Source: a virus
Reading direction: 5' to 3' (one strand)
Length of the DNA stretch: 64,000 bases
IMG/VR virus record: IMGVR_UViG_3300035670_000008
Location: 152,564 to 216,563 of that record
Shown here one piece after another: positions 43,801 to 48,713 of the stretch. The position numbers were made by a program, and so were the translations under genes. The notes beneath the pieces are model-generated. The model saw only the letters and a list, made by a program, of their open reading frames with translations, did no database searches and was not told the origin of the DNA. Position 1 is the stretch's first letter. Each line of letters begins with the position of its first letter.

Positions 43801-46641
43801 TCAATGGGTAAACTTCCCATTGCTTTGTTGGTTCCATTGGTGAATCAACGGCTTAAGTCGGGTGGTCAAGAACTTGATCGATTGATTAAGATCGACACTA
43901 AGTTGGTGTATGAACATGATGGAGTTCGTTCGGACAACGAGCTAGCCAAACTGACCGTCAAGAGAGGCTATACTTCTATCCGTCGGTTGACCCAGACGAT
44001 GTTAAAAGATTCCAGCAACACCGCCGCTAACATTTTAATTAAGGAAGTGTTGGGTGGGGATAAAGCGGCGACGCAGCTAGCTAAGCAGTACTACAAAGAT
44101 AACCAAATACAGATTGGTTACTACGGTGGTGACACTCGTAAGCGGATGGGCGGTACGTCAGCGGCTAAAGCCACCACCAAGTCTTTGTTCCAAGCTTGGA
44201 CAGAAATTCGACGGGGTAAAGGTGCTTACTTTGATGTAGCTAACCAAGCGCTGTCTGACCCTGGTCGTTTTAAACTACTAGGCGATACTTCCACAGCGTC
44301 TAAGATTGGAGTTACTTCCTCGGTATTAGGTAACGCCGGGACTTACTCCGGTGGTGAAATTTTAGTCTTTGACTTCGGCAGTAATAAAGACCACCGTGAC
44401 CCTAATAATCAGCGTCGTTTAGCTCAGGCAGCAGCTGAGGTCAACGCTTTGTTGGGTAAACGAACGACGGTGCAAGTAGCCAATCCATCTGCCCAGTATC
44501 AACAACAGCAGGCTCAACGGAATGTTAGCTACATTCCAGGGGTTGGCGCGGGTCGGTCGAGAATTGTAACCAGCCCCGCAAGTGGTGTAGTTACTAATAG
44601 AAATGACCCGGACAGCCGCGAGTTCGTAACGGGGAGTGATATTCAAATAGGCGGTATCCGTAACGGCGTGCCAATTTGGAATCCCATCCAAGGATTGACC
44701 CAGGTTAAGCCTAATAGCTTCCAAGGTCGAGGCAGAGGTAGAAGCGGAAAAGGTTGGGGTAACTTGACTCGCTACCGGATTGACTTAGGTAACAACCGAG
44801 TCGTAGAGATGTTGCTCGGTCACGGTGATCGCCCCTTTGAGGATTATATGGGTCAAGGCGGTATTGTACCATTCGCCTTACTTGGTTACCAAGGGGATAC
44901 AGGGCACGCAACAGGACCCCACGCTACTACTTCTTATAAACCGGTTAAGGGAACTAACGCGACTGCGGCTGACGCAAGATTAGTTGAACGCATGGTTCAG
45001 AATGCGTGGACCAGTAGAGGGTCTTGGGTTCGTGTCAACGGCGAGTGGCGTTTGGTTAAGTTGAACCAGGCCCAGCAGATGGGGTTACTTAATGGTACTC
45101 AACCTTCAGTTCAACCAAGTCAAACGGTTAAACCCCAACCAGTTAGTCAACCTGCTCGTAGCCAACAACAACTCAAGCAATCGTACCAACCTGCTGGTGA
45201 CTTCAAGCGAGTCAAAGCTAGTTACTACGGCGGTACCCAATTCCATGGTAAGCGAACGGCTTCAGGGGAAATCTACAACCAAAACGCGTTGACGGTAGCG
45301 GTTCCCCGGGATAAGCGGAATAGACCCATCATACCGTTTGGAACCGTCTTAGAAGTTATTAACCCAGCTAATGGCAAACGAGTCTTAGTTAAGGTTACTG
45401 ATACTGGTTCGTTTGGCAGTATGGGAAGAGGGTTAGACTTAAGCGTAGCCGCGGCTACAGCACTAGGTACGATTAAAGCTGGGGTGGCTAATGTTCAGTA
45501 TCGGATTGTCAAGCCTGTGGCTAACGCTAAACCACAAGAGCCAAAACTAGAGCTGCCTACTACTAAACCAAGTGATTGGGCTCCTCTTGTACCAAAGGCT
45601 GCGCCGCCGCCTGCTCCCAAACCTAAACCCAAGTTCAATATCTTTGACCCTAGAACCTGGCTAAGAAGCGAAGGGGTAAGACCTCAACAGACTTCTAACC
45701 CCGTAGCTACGATTAAATCTCCTGTCATAGAGGAACAGCAAAAAGGGGGTGATAACATGGTTCCTAGACAACGAATGGAGCCGGTGCTGGTCGCTGGGGA
45801 TTTATCTAAGCTTTCTGGTATTTTGCCTCCGGCAGATAAACTGCCTACGGCTAGTAACGTCTGGGGGATGCCTGGTCATCGGCCTGCGCCGACGGGTAAC
45901 TATCATGACTACGGCAAGCGCCCGCCGCAAAGAGAGGGCCCCATTTGGGGTCAGGCTGGTAGCAGACCGGAGCAGACCGGTAGCTACCAAGATTGGGAGC
46001 GGATACCCCAGCGTGACCGGACTACGCCGCCAGTACCTACGGTGCCGGGGCATCGTCCAGAGATATGGGATATTCTTCCCCCATTGGGGAATATTCCTGG
46101 AACGGTGGATATTCGTAACCCTAAAGCTAAGCCGACGATTCCGCCCAGTGAATGGGGAGTCGTTAAACCTAAGGCAAAGCCGAAAGTAAAAGCGACCCCC
46201 ACGCCTAGCCCGGCTCGTATTGAAGTGCCTATCGGAATGCCCAAAGCGGTGCTTGGACTAGCCGGTGTGCTAGCTAACGCAGTCGGGAAGAACTTTAACG
46301 CCGAGTTGGTGACGGAAGCCCAGGAGCTTTTGAATGATGCGGCGCAGGCAGCTGTGAGTTATGTAGAGCAAATTAAGGAGGCTAAGGCGGCGGCGATTCT
46401 TTCTTTAGAGCACCCACAGACGTTAGCTGGAGTTCGTCCGAGTAATCAACGTGGGCAGGAGGTTCGCACTAAGAAACAAGAGATAGTTGCTAGCTACGAA
46501 GACGGGAAGATTTATATTGGTCAGCAGATTCCTACTGAAGCAGTGCAGGCTCAGTTAGCCAACCGGGATATTAAGGTTCCGGTTCGTCCCGAGCACGAGC
46601 GAGCTGCCGCTCCACGGATGATGAATACGAAAGCAGACTAG
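25810..46641 (+). CDS. Giant tape-measure protein with multiple C-terminal peptidoglycan-hydrolase domains
   Basis: A 6943-residue product from one unbroken frame. Residues 1 to about 4150 and 4860 to 5380 are helical with many glycine/alanine-rich hydrophobic segments, the pattern of tape-measure proteins. Residues 4150-4860 are a Pro/Glu linker with repeated DLYE motifs and two related AT-rich modules. The C-terminus holds: SLT-like lysozyme (about 5400-5545; ES with E5431); M23 endopeptidase (about 5584-5705; H5602, D5606, H5681, H5683); VanY-type M15 peptidase (about 5783-5935; H5852, D5859, H5913); class-A beta-lactamase/DD-peptidase fold (about 5956-6223; S5998-x-x-K6001, S6068-S-N6070, K6165-I-G6167); a decayed M23-like domain (about 6245-6395; GHGD and GPHATTS but no HxH); RlpA-like domain (about 6464-6571); and a proline-rich tail. 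It probably sets tail length and opens the cell wall during injection. Confidence 0.85.
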   Translation: MAIDYIDAVGGRLSVKLESSHLNESAGNMSIGGQVERTKEDPYGVVSYMHDTNRLARFVDGLRDIEVIQFAAPFNNIQRSVSPSPNPLSNMLEGAYNSAKWMQALFPSEVSMLMKTKQLKSLETDLTNFDSTVQNPIKLYEAREALLNNQIQAKYHKNKDGSFPEVTGAQLDRLQHSKLLEGLYSKEKQAQLQAEFKEKGFNVQAPTGKVQTTTAMFTDTSFLGISITGSGGALGSYEDYTLGFENPNIIRDLAYFRENKSTIDYYEREPVPGVTITGNLSIYKKRVEALREANEIQRILGKGKDGLFVYVASPSMDWNEQPREHNYRDTIQRKNVGAYIKELQKTGTQGILSLGIDKKRINIPAGEKTKLLQNAYIGDSRSGRRDHGNMQYINLRGTPKDRISKEAQEELARKGLLDKAVKGISTLSIGQYRIVGDESINQETTIDLNKVSPAYREAAEGIAQGSIGGKNFYQLRKDVAKEGIAGALLQEFYTPTFSDRQKRGWEQEGLLPNMPLSMPASFFRYFEPGTKTRIYTDRFKALTGYRPEGAQGYVLRTLDEKLSDPGLGNQINYMFRQRDLYEVGKGAVGTLAAGVGRFIDTATGFYTMQTIKARESGQLSGSLRKLYESRQRDPYEQTEKRGFFENLTTKAVAITGSTATAMASYFGVTHAYTMAKAAVEQVGVDYVLDSIASGKVGGASKLFLEQLLDESHSNLITGANIIYNAESGALRTIENTGKALDEYFDLSTRSSLKALQLDDELVDEVVKESDFIGGIRGKGIAAPTEQQAVLNLIGELDTSAAARDNTVAGLVTKKLEARLAEFAKRPGTATGAKPPAGEIRGWVTEIYKELGIHRDAGTIDLGRGVDHPTIAARVQQPAGFVNIASVRRMDTGNLHNMFIPLLDEVVFDKNNQQYRTAKENLLRLAKASPILSYKQTANNLSAASDLKIYNYGYERIRQLAEVFDELAEQLPANPLMWIKPIRQVFMANPLTGGQTRHSIEGGAETTLRYTFKDLIGPGFTGLINLQGQITRELVNINKVGLGKHLEGGFDLIKQSKELVQSQSQLVAIIQQSNSAQQAVEMLEGFNIGGNLTELGARKEFIRKQSRYDVLLRDRRRDYEELLKQEGGNPAFSGLRKGLLGIGTVLLVDRLFDTFVMRPQGVDLFDSILSDVIGSRSPAVEGREGDAAFQSLYDTEYSNALPNIVKYPSAAAGFFIGGHMFPSYEVAESSIYTAMRSKYGELGEAALSGTKFTLQAEGDRAIALGINKQIIKTKFGTAGALLGASAALIGSQLLANYVADVAKPAVRGFDNLASLATGVFTGQWGRWREPESGLDVDPVKGSAASVLAKLVHYSVRGQAKGYRKGGLVTAEQKTDTYLLGLTAQSMMQSDSKPPQLFYSFATQIASPFFQFASVGKVDPAKNTINLNAGLQLFPLLGAGLMLPSPLTPKVTYTSALPTRMVANYLKKYHEGVRYRYEPNTLGEIQEREAFHRMEEINKLSSMMLGGGVNLSLDTKPLVYLAMLGGLRDLSESSLAAFEQMQVNNRDLSPDKATKLYKELSNYETLFHAGRTGFNVLDTMSRAAYSLPMVMPNYLVKSATTLLGGAGRTQHILGPMARRASPYLLAFGILGASFRFNDKAMESELVTYADLQKLFKTGQYEGLNQKLIESQGINLTQTVIGSALLGAAISSSGAFESVRNFGAAYDRVQKITEQGGRAGYIDRQKHKLYSMWMEHLAEKGTVGLPLESGVDLVIESINTPSKASEAYEQISRRLVEPAEATLQTRLRDRQLIEAAREIDIPLVRTMPTRLGMLARRVAPLVVGAMVVSQMLATTDGFKQSPWMSLIRNLTDTGAGDLSAEQRAMLTKLGIKEPKYRPKDLGQSFRNIADYLVGAAMTPFGGNTFGLYQDNPNPFSPILGPLGVSLGSQDDVRPYLQSQSVAADISGSLYLLPAMSAGISEAMNLGPLLKYAGQLETHPKGSQIARALIRGAGLRTRAAKFKGGPSQREMRAASSPELQMALVRRYDRLRQLSWQTAGEHQWDVLAEFHRAGRILGNNQRGTIPGAEMNATRPATTMIYDTLGKLHLIPVLNDGTFITPRKNTETELLKFFRNLMSSGAGYGQGAAADFSADVTDTLIRRSQDRGGVPVLSFFSGLFQYAFNSFYDKNTEEIAADSNNVIGAGLMAGAAIALGASFVGTTFATGIQLVGALAALSDQGNISDVRSSIRDLRQGVKKRLRRSTFYIDQTNDRLVRPDGHNRIRALKDHNLTDEAVEQINQALTGQGRYGGYSPGNALETIIDADLRTTASKLVNTYHTGGGQTISTTVVEEVDALIKSLDTQLTVVVGGQQIHVGDLLTPTVAAEGATEAVVAHSVVKDKARLSTEIYEVLTSGKFKDTQQLEIERILLDHIDRGLAVTTADGRFEAAQATPNAYQPEAAVRAEQQAAAKKAAEQGVQTVEAYDPSVGYLRSKIQAKGYSGLMAEGAAGAMRAAGELINLKAYYEILSYTAAMGSSDVFDRRRSTQAAAQNTIQAFGMIIPMQYALKAAQASPGVAITAALTAAVIGGAALGNKQVRDTLGNIFKPVFSFGDKYVYKPAVQGLAGIYDAVTTAAPFIPQVLRPIAAVFDPIFSNMRSAAGNDPALSMLANFFVPEGVEQFYQRNAEIKGRTTPWGEAQEFYSNKELGQYYLSKMASRRRRGRSINAGIDSDLLHPFMQGKQVDIQYMNIFADRYLGGDGRIMEQFQTDRQMSNLLLMAIQRRQGMIDQYAEGSYMRKPYTKENVHHYFSTALALSKFSYAQTGSFIEAPINQAARGIGTTLGALQYVSELIPSEVGTKIKQGTVGAGIGFMVGAQLSHLGKDEGERRQYAAIGGSVGATVGGAGSVILAPSAQHLARRAFVALKKDKTVRAIAGGVATGAKYLTKQAGNALGMAGRWLNKAAPYLTFGALTTAAVYTNYDFLANLVDGDDRHKKGPLYNPLLKMGVSAGVGATTTLLGFTAVLGKNSNILASRLGKATGGVFRAGGKGANVLLLTGLTNFLLTNNVTGALPKTALRSAYTALNIGREEDFENYYSSGAAAASLVTGVVTPPVTNWIHGNYKRQLTGLLTPELNTIGPASAIPVDESQRAMALVTKLQGDLDFVEGRTSMKPVNTTAKMARLLGIAEDAVVQTNLEEEYLNVLSNKQLALRHARSLVDANLQHGFIHEGLRSIRAVARVSGHIGTLGLGYFLKGLSSSNSVPLSVLAMIMGGLGGFGYQHVNAKTANDRSWVNYMGAGLAGGYAAGTAAGLVTSFGSGNLPSVPLSKYPQRLMNLFARIVKAIDKGDVDDAISTKALPKWLDDIQGFSQKLLQDPRSAGLSESVNLKSVGTKVDWFKLSNKVLPVAAFSIDVLNLYTSVNQINNLQYGRSQAQFQQAYSSYQSTISTIAFSALMGIAARNTSFSRILGGTLQAGQLGYKRGLDESDNAYADAMVDNVAYQTSKRKQTMLALGAGGLSALSVSISALRANPSFAQRVLPKSLVALGSRPLAQSAAQQIDDFGMPVVQTAFTAYGLHRVAKPYEQRYEHSSNVSYQMAQRRGELMSLVLFATGSALLARKPSTKLGAAVTKYIPGLGAIGAGALKDLYTKDSFYQYEAMFLKSGITNDYAKNIIATKAAESTDDNLGITLGLTTLASIGLLVATKGKYKGPILAAPAVVASGLGYYNYSSTIHGEINERKQYEETGGLKPEEVAEYQEWRSSGELYPSRWKNTRQGVNYQKYKEAERRRITNFNLNYNAPVRRGYGFTPAPVDAKSIPDFVLRAAAMESHAKAIENHKANPVVLGASAAGLGLATWIVGTSRIPTLNVIPAAGKHYLSSWKTAVPFGTHVGTNLIEPVITGVAIAAEQRKINDLSKVPISVGIAGEMQAVRQSVDITTAQDKMTFLALMSQLPLSGETTLGSIVRGGLVHGIGHAIFESNIGMVREREFKQRVKVLAEARAKGVKVNSALLSKAVKAQATTDEGHAIAATLGIGQTATKLFMGGNVNAASSINASVEGAVSFLGIKAVINRAIGKRRFDNVVLNRSTRDDGRVLDSEPVANVVKQSAGPTGSKSSFEDDYLTNPYMLEAGATIGAYALITLGSSYLAARATKKAASIALNKAKQLLEERKLAAEPSVTTTAAEPAVAEPSPLASPEPAVSADTSAKGVSTVMDLYEETAPSPLASAEPPVGKPSYSADTSGQGVSAVLDLYESITPQTPAPETVAKPIVTAEPPSTSSQDVINKVTNPEPPTPTPTVTAPPSPEPTGPSKLESRKPRFGQIDPNLKGNISTGKKQALTAGKFLLGTSTDDHLSSSLVSLNRAINQVQNAGFASLGPAGASRYGQLMGERQAILLEQRRRQQQASQQVIETVAAEPEITPKPLEQPAPPQPTKPIPTTPKEPTVEPSLLDTTKAADYLPVPIYESFTDTSFLSRTSGKQTTLGRQKFLMAGGYMSTNSYSNVPELERAGGKDSADINKGDLSIRVSIKAQTVKDGKRVDIDNPYINIQHIWNIANDEYGRGGVITRDYILEINSFPGATVEEKAKSAYAYFEQQYARRMQELRSSNPAAIDKYMADAGHGDYLSWDYNNRQGDEGFLFKHEINPTGAVGKVTPPVENPTLPKPPQPQPTKTSDRTALLNIYETSTSGVEGSGSRDYDYTLPRGYGITYGNKPSGLDKDKFVERLDVDFKEREGGYRKIDLLGTKVEARTAALALKPMEVFNTSGIYTQTKNGKQLKVAYVSTMLGMASDVSEKDARKMVYHRDYFAEIKPEQDEQVVLRQLQAQYVEAVEWAKINAPDQIKDGHLVPRPEGKFVPIDLSNVGGLHTTIPQQDGGFIKPVPLPTSAERQVLSQQRADRVRRGQAKGIDYQMMLMDMVYGKAKESVTGVISKAKEISQSFVSGVGRAVRGTANQAWDGWSIFDRLEGLDARFGNQGMGGGAGFWTRFGQSAKYELSGRGIVEGGFGIGRNAQTGKVGIQGKGGAMALAGMGLQLADDILTLDWSRKNFAKSLGTVAKNQATSLAAGVAFGLVTAGLGALALSSVPALAALGIVGSAVLMGYGIYSLADQGFKVGGKAWEKFVLKRKRTAEEQKVYEQQSQVLSMGFGVGTFVYAGYNQIKSLQGARRAASVVNQAPVVPTVPVRQAVDVIDDVAPRTPVNPTRSGSVLKTAGKAVKVASTMYSVYQIGTGLHQAFTGKTEQAKDQGRRQAVREIGGLIGMRAGAKVGGYVGRAGGTAVTANPTGAIVGDVAGQAVGGYIGYQGGSNIAEQMYDNAMEMMYGKMNQRQRQEAVDKEVKRRSAGSQYNLEAIQGKEQKVAKQIERPRAWWRSDEEDTPWWKKLLQTIGKGVEALGNFLTRTKNAALDAADALSNWATGGVPLSSDALISGNLRAANSRGTSIIQAAQILGINPLDLATIVEFESDGNPHIRGGAGGNYIGLIQFGPNERKKYGYHSKMTFEEQMLGPVVNYFKDRFKSAGMSTEGASLEDLYTTVLAGNPKANRGSRDAFGTSPRSGVRKMTAPGADRDIALQKYFIVDGTLNAPTGFQVPSGARWASSMGVRDAKTLAQLPQRTGGNAYGMRIHPTQGRRKLHAGEDYAFPIGTPLSTATPAVVVFAGMLGNAGNTVVLRHSNGTYTRSLHMDKISVKAGDVLMPNQMYGTVGTTGDSTGPHLHFEEGSWDSKTNRFKAKPPTDLGRKSIQVGGKTVKVQATPPTSPQDYFNKVAPIQSGQTQSQQIITRTERKSTKVGGVTHYAYTNTTQKLVTIADSQVIGKQKQQLNETTAKQVNKMLAELKAATGVDLWILSGYRSVEYQQELWNKKKREGKSDAVIAKSLAIPGFSEHHTGDAFDISLQGQANLTAEQWASNPKLREARAWLDKNQSKYGFETSFLPGNKENVVSEPWHLRYVGPGSEYARQIKTNVTTSQQVINQVQGGTTTQQVALNQQQLTQGIEAIRKKYGLQSIYAQTKGGVTVGTVDKNKPAVVSSASMGKLPIALLVPLVNQRLKSGGQELDRLIKIDTKLVYEHDGVRSDNELAKLTVKRGYTSIRRLTQTMLKDSSNTAANILIKEVLGGDKAATQLAKQYYKDNQIQIGYYGGDTRKRMGGTSAAKATTKSLFQAWTEIRRGKGAYFDVANQALSDPGRFKLLGDTSTASKIGVTSSVLGNAGTYSGGEILVFDFGSNKDHRDPNNQRRLAQAAAEVNALLGKRTTVQVANPSAQYQQQQAQRNVSYIPGVGAGRSRIVTSPASGVVTNRNDPDSREFVTGSDIQIGGIRNGVPIWNPIQGLTQVKPNSFQGRGRGRSGKGWGNLTRYRIDLGNNRVVEMLLGHGDRPFEDYMGQGGIVPFALLGYQGDTGHATGPHATTSYKPVKGTNATAADARLVERMVQNAWTSRGSWVRVNGEWRLVKLNQAQQMGLLNGTQPSVQPSQTVKPQPVSQPARSQQQLKQSYQPAGDFKRVKASYYGGTQFHGKRTASGEIYNQNALTVAVPRDKRNRPIIPFGTVLEVINPANGKRVLVKVTDTGSFGSMGRGLDLSVAAATALGTIKAGVANVQYRIVKPVANAKPQEPKLELPTTKPSDWAPLVPKAAPPPAPKPKPKFNIFDPRTWLRSEGVRPQQTSNPVATIKSPVIEEQQKGGDNMVPRQRMEPVLVAGDLSKLSGILPPADKLPTASNVWGMPGHRPAPTGNYHDYGKRPPQREGPIWGQAGSRPEQTGSYQDWERIPQRDRTTPPVPTVPGHRPEIWDILPPLGNIPGTVDIRNPKAKPTIPPSEWGVVKPKAKPKVKATPTPSPARIEVPIGMPKAVLGLAGVLANAVGKNFNAELVTEAQELLNDAAQAAVSYVEQIKEAKAAAILSLEHPQTLAGVRPSNQRGQEVRTKKQEIVASYEDGKIYIGQQIPTEAVQAQLANRDIKVPVRPEHERAAAPRMMNTKAD
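39091..40340 (+). other. AT-rich duplicated module inside the giant gene
   Basis: Residues about 4428-4844 of the giant protein consist of two related domains. Both contain a strand ending R-D-Y followed by a long helix that starts near an E and ends at AIDK or QIKD (YILEINSFPG against YFAEIKPEQD). Codon use shifts towards A/T: the 60 bases at 39901-39960 contain 18 G+C, while 41581-41640 contain 35. The segment is flanked by Pro/Thr-rich linkers, as expected of an inserted cassette. Confidence 0.6.
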
Positions 46642-47105
46642 ACTTTAGTCTTTGTCTTCTTAGTAGTAGCGCCGGCCATGAACTTAGCGGCTCGGTCAGA
46701 TATACCCAACTGCTCGGGAGTCAGATTACCTCTAGTAAGTGCGTCGGCAATGTTCTGCTCGCGGGGAATCCATTGCATACTCCAACTCTCGAAGCAACTA
46801 AGTAGGTCTTTTGCGTAGGTGAGGGCAATATACAGATGAGCTTGTTTGGTATTCCAGTCACCGTTGGTGCATTTAACCACTAAGTCGCTATCTCCGTAGA
46901 TTTCGATGTCTCGAACGCCATGCTCGATAGCTTTGGTTAGCCCTAGGATTAGCCCACCGAACTCAGCGCTGTTGTTGGTGCCTGTGCCCATGAACTGGGA
47001 GTATTCGTGTTTTGTATCGTCTGGGGTAATTAAGACAGCGCCCGCGGTGCAATGGCCCGGGTTACTCGGTGCGGCGCTGCCATCAAAGAATAGAATTGCT
47101 TTCAT
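46638..47105 (-). CDS. Ribonuclease HI family protein
   Basis: A 155-residue protein with the RNase HI core: LFFDGSAAPSNPG with D8, TNNSAEFGGLILGL with E48, EIYGDSDLVV with D72, and PREQNIADALTRG near the C-terminus for the last acidic residue. RNase HI cuts RNA in RNA-DNA hybrids; in a phage it would remove primers or R-loops. It is short and lacks an N-terminal hybrid-binding domain. It is convergent with the giant gene and overlaps its stop by 4 bases. ATG follows AGAGGTAT (good Shine-Dalgarno). The lysine/threonine-rich tail (TTKKTKTKV) is extra to the fold. Confidence 0.85.
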   Translation of the reverse strand: MKAILFFDGSAAPSNPGHCTAGAVLITPDDTKHEYSQFMGTGTNNSAEFGGLILGLTKAIEHGVRDIEIYGDSDLVVKCTNGDWNTKQAHLYIALTYAKDLLSCFESWSMQWIPREQNIADALTRGNLTPEQLGISDRAAKFMAGATTKKTKTKV

Positions 47106-47115
47106 ATACCTCTAG

Positions 47116-47158
47116 AAAAAAAGATGATAAACCTGTTTTGTATAATGCACAAAACAGG
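47116..47158 (-). terminator. Intrinsic terminator after the 379-residue gene
   Basis: On the - strand CCTGTTTTGT, a 7-nt loop and ACAAAACAGG form a perfect 10-bp stem (47132-47158). A TTTATCATC spacer and seven Ts follow. The spacer makes it weaker than a textbook terminator. The loop contains TATAAT on the + strand, which is probably chance. Confidence 0.55.
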
Positions 47159-47177
47159 CTTGATGTGGCTAACTAAG

Positions 47178-48317
47178 TTAGGCTGTTTGTAGGATGTTGT
47201 CGAACTTAACTGGGATTTCATCGACGTGGCAGTCGTCTGCAATTAACGCTTTAATTCCTTTAGCTAAACCTTCAGCAGCTTCGACAGACTCAAATAGAAT
47301 CGCGTCGTCAATGTCTTGACTGAAACTCAGCTTTAACGACTTGTCTAAAGCTGTCTTGAGAACTTTGGCGTTAAGATACCAAGTTTTACTCTGACGGTCG
47401 CAGAGGATTGTGTGCCCGGTACGATTCACCTCGAAACTAGTTCCGTCGGCATTAGCGTACTGAGATAAGAAGTCTTTAAGTTGCTTAGCTTCGTTATAGG
47501 GCATCAAAAACCGTTTCTGCCAATCGTCATCAAACACAATGCCGCTATCTGTCATAGACATCCAGCTCCAGGATTGGTTCTTCACCCGAGCTACCGTGAA
47601 TTGAGATTGATTAAACGCTTTGGTCGGTAGTTTATCGTCAGCCGGTAAGCTCTCTACCTGCGTAGCGTTTAGCTCTGAGCCACCTTTGATTAGTCCAAAG
47701 TCATACCCTAACCGGGCGGCTAATGCTTTAACGCCGCTACGCATCTGGTTATCGGTTAAGTTTACAGACCCCCGCCGCCGCTTAGCTAGCTCTAACTGAA
47801 CGATCAAGTTCCACTCTTCACAGGTATAGTGTGGGTTCTTTTTCGGCGCTCCGTTTACAGCTCCAGTACTTAAGCATAAAGTAATGCCATAGAGACCTGT
47901 AGTTGTATAGTATTTGATCGGGCGCGACTCACCTTTTGAGCTAACCCAGATGGACTCAGCCAGGAAATCGTAGGCTTTGATTAGATCTTCTGGTAGGTAC
48001 CCGTAACCCTCTTCTATGGTTCCGGTGATATAGTCTTTGTACCGCTGGCAGACGGAGTTCACTCGCACTTGCAGAAGAGTGCTTACTTTTTTATCAGTCG
48101 ATAGACGCAAGCCTAATAGGTCTAACCACTCTGTTTTAGTGAAAGGCCCTTGTCCAGCAATAGTGGAGAGAGGGTCAATTTCTAAGTTTTTAACGGTAGT
48201 GTAGGTTAGCCGCAGCTGCTCTACAGTCATTTCATTTAGAGTAATTCCCTTTCTTCCTCTGTAGGGAATCCACTTAATCTGTCCGGTTAGTTCTTTTAAT
48301 TTTTCGATGGATAACAC
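47178..48317 (-). CDS. Unknown 379-residue protein
   Basis: I do not recognise this protein. It is soluble, mixed alpha/beta and Lys-rich, with no signal peptide or membrane span. Residues about 95-230 contain a helical region with RRRGSVNLTDNQMRSGVKAL, which could contact nucleic acid; the rest gives no motif. It starts at GTG (48317) behind a perfect AGGAGG, the strongest Shine-Dalgarno site in the region, and is followed by a terminator. It lies between RNase HI and the Ubl-conjugation genes but is separated from the latter by an opposite-strand gene and a bidirectional terminator, so it is not clearly part of that cassette. Confidence 0.75.
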   Translation of the reverse strand: MLSIEKLKELTGQIKWIPYRGRKGITLNEMTVEQLRLTYTTVKNLEIDPLSTIAGQGPFTKTEWLDLLGLRLSTDKKVSTLLQVRVNSVCQRYKDYITGTIEEGYGYLPEDLIKAYDFLAESIWVSSKGESRPIKYYTTTGLYGITLCLSTGAVNGAPKKNPHYTCEEWNLIVQLELAKRRRGSVNLTDNQMRSGVKALAARLGYDFGLIKGGSELNATQVESLPADDKLPTKAFNQSQFTVARVKNQSWSWMSMTDSGIVFDDDWQKRFLMPYNEAKQLKDFLSQYANADGTSFEVNRTGHTILCDRQSKTWYLNAKVLKTALDKSLKLSFSQDIDDAILFESVEAAEGLAKGIKALIADDCHVDEIPVKFDNILQTA

Positions 48318-48322
48318 AGTGA

Positions 48323-48328
48323 CCTCCT
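48323..48328 (-). promoter_or_regulatory. Strong Shine-Dalgarno site that fixes a GTG start
   Basis: AGGAGG lies 5 nt before GTG at 48317 on the - strand. Most genes in this window have weak or no such site, so this one marks a gene with efficient initiation and decides the unusual start codon. Confidence 0.8.
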
Positions 48329-48384
48329 ATGCGTATAGGTAACTAAATCTGAACTAATTGTGTATTGTACTTATCTTTTTTTGT

Positions 48385-48654
48385 ATGACTACGTCCCCGA
48401 TTCCCTTACCTTCCGGCACAATTACGGTTGACCCTGCTTTGTTGACTATCCTGTCTCAAATGGGGCCTTTACCTGCGCCTTATACGTCTACCACAACTAC
48501 AACTACGATCACTACAAGCACCACCAGCCCGTTGATGGCTCAACTGTTACTACAACAGCAGCTACAACAACAGTCTCAGCAACTTGCTCAGTCTACCCAG
48601 TATGTAACCCCGACTACTACAACTGAGCCTACGCCCGTTAATCCAGTTCCCTAG
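48385..48654 (+). CDS. Small Thr/Gln-rich low-complexity protein
   Basis: An 89-residue frame (ATG at 48385) that is divergent from the 379-residue gene. After a Pro-rich start it contains TSTTTTTTITTSTTS, then a glutamine-rich helix (QLLLQQQLQQQSQQLAQS) and a Thr/Pro tail. No fold is predicted and no family is recognised. A clear terminator follows 60 nt later, which supports transcription. It could be a small virion or disordered accessory protein. The call as a real gene is moderate because low-complexity frames arise easily. Confidence 0.45.
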   Translation: MTTSPIPLPSGTITVDPALLTILSQMGPLPAPYTSTTTTTTITTSTTSPLMAQLLLQQQLQQQSQQLAQSTQYVTPTTTTEPTPVNPVP

Positions 48655-48713
48655 GTTAACAAGCTAAATTAGTAGTAGTCCCCGTCAAGACAAGACAGCG
48701 ATTAGAGAACAGG

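Noticed and set aside
47141-47147. TATAAT as a + strand promoter
   Set aside because: It is in the loop of the inverted repeat that serves as a - strand terminator, and the next + strand frame is antisense to a real gene.
47178-48317. The 379-residue gene as a further member of the Ubl cassette
   Set aside because: A bidirectional terminator and an opposite-strand gene separate it from the cassette, and no motif links it to PRTRC proteins.
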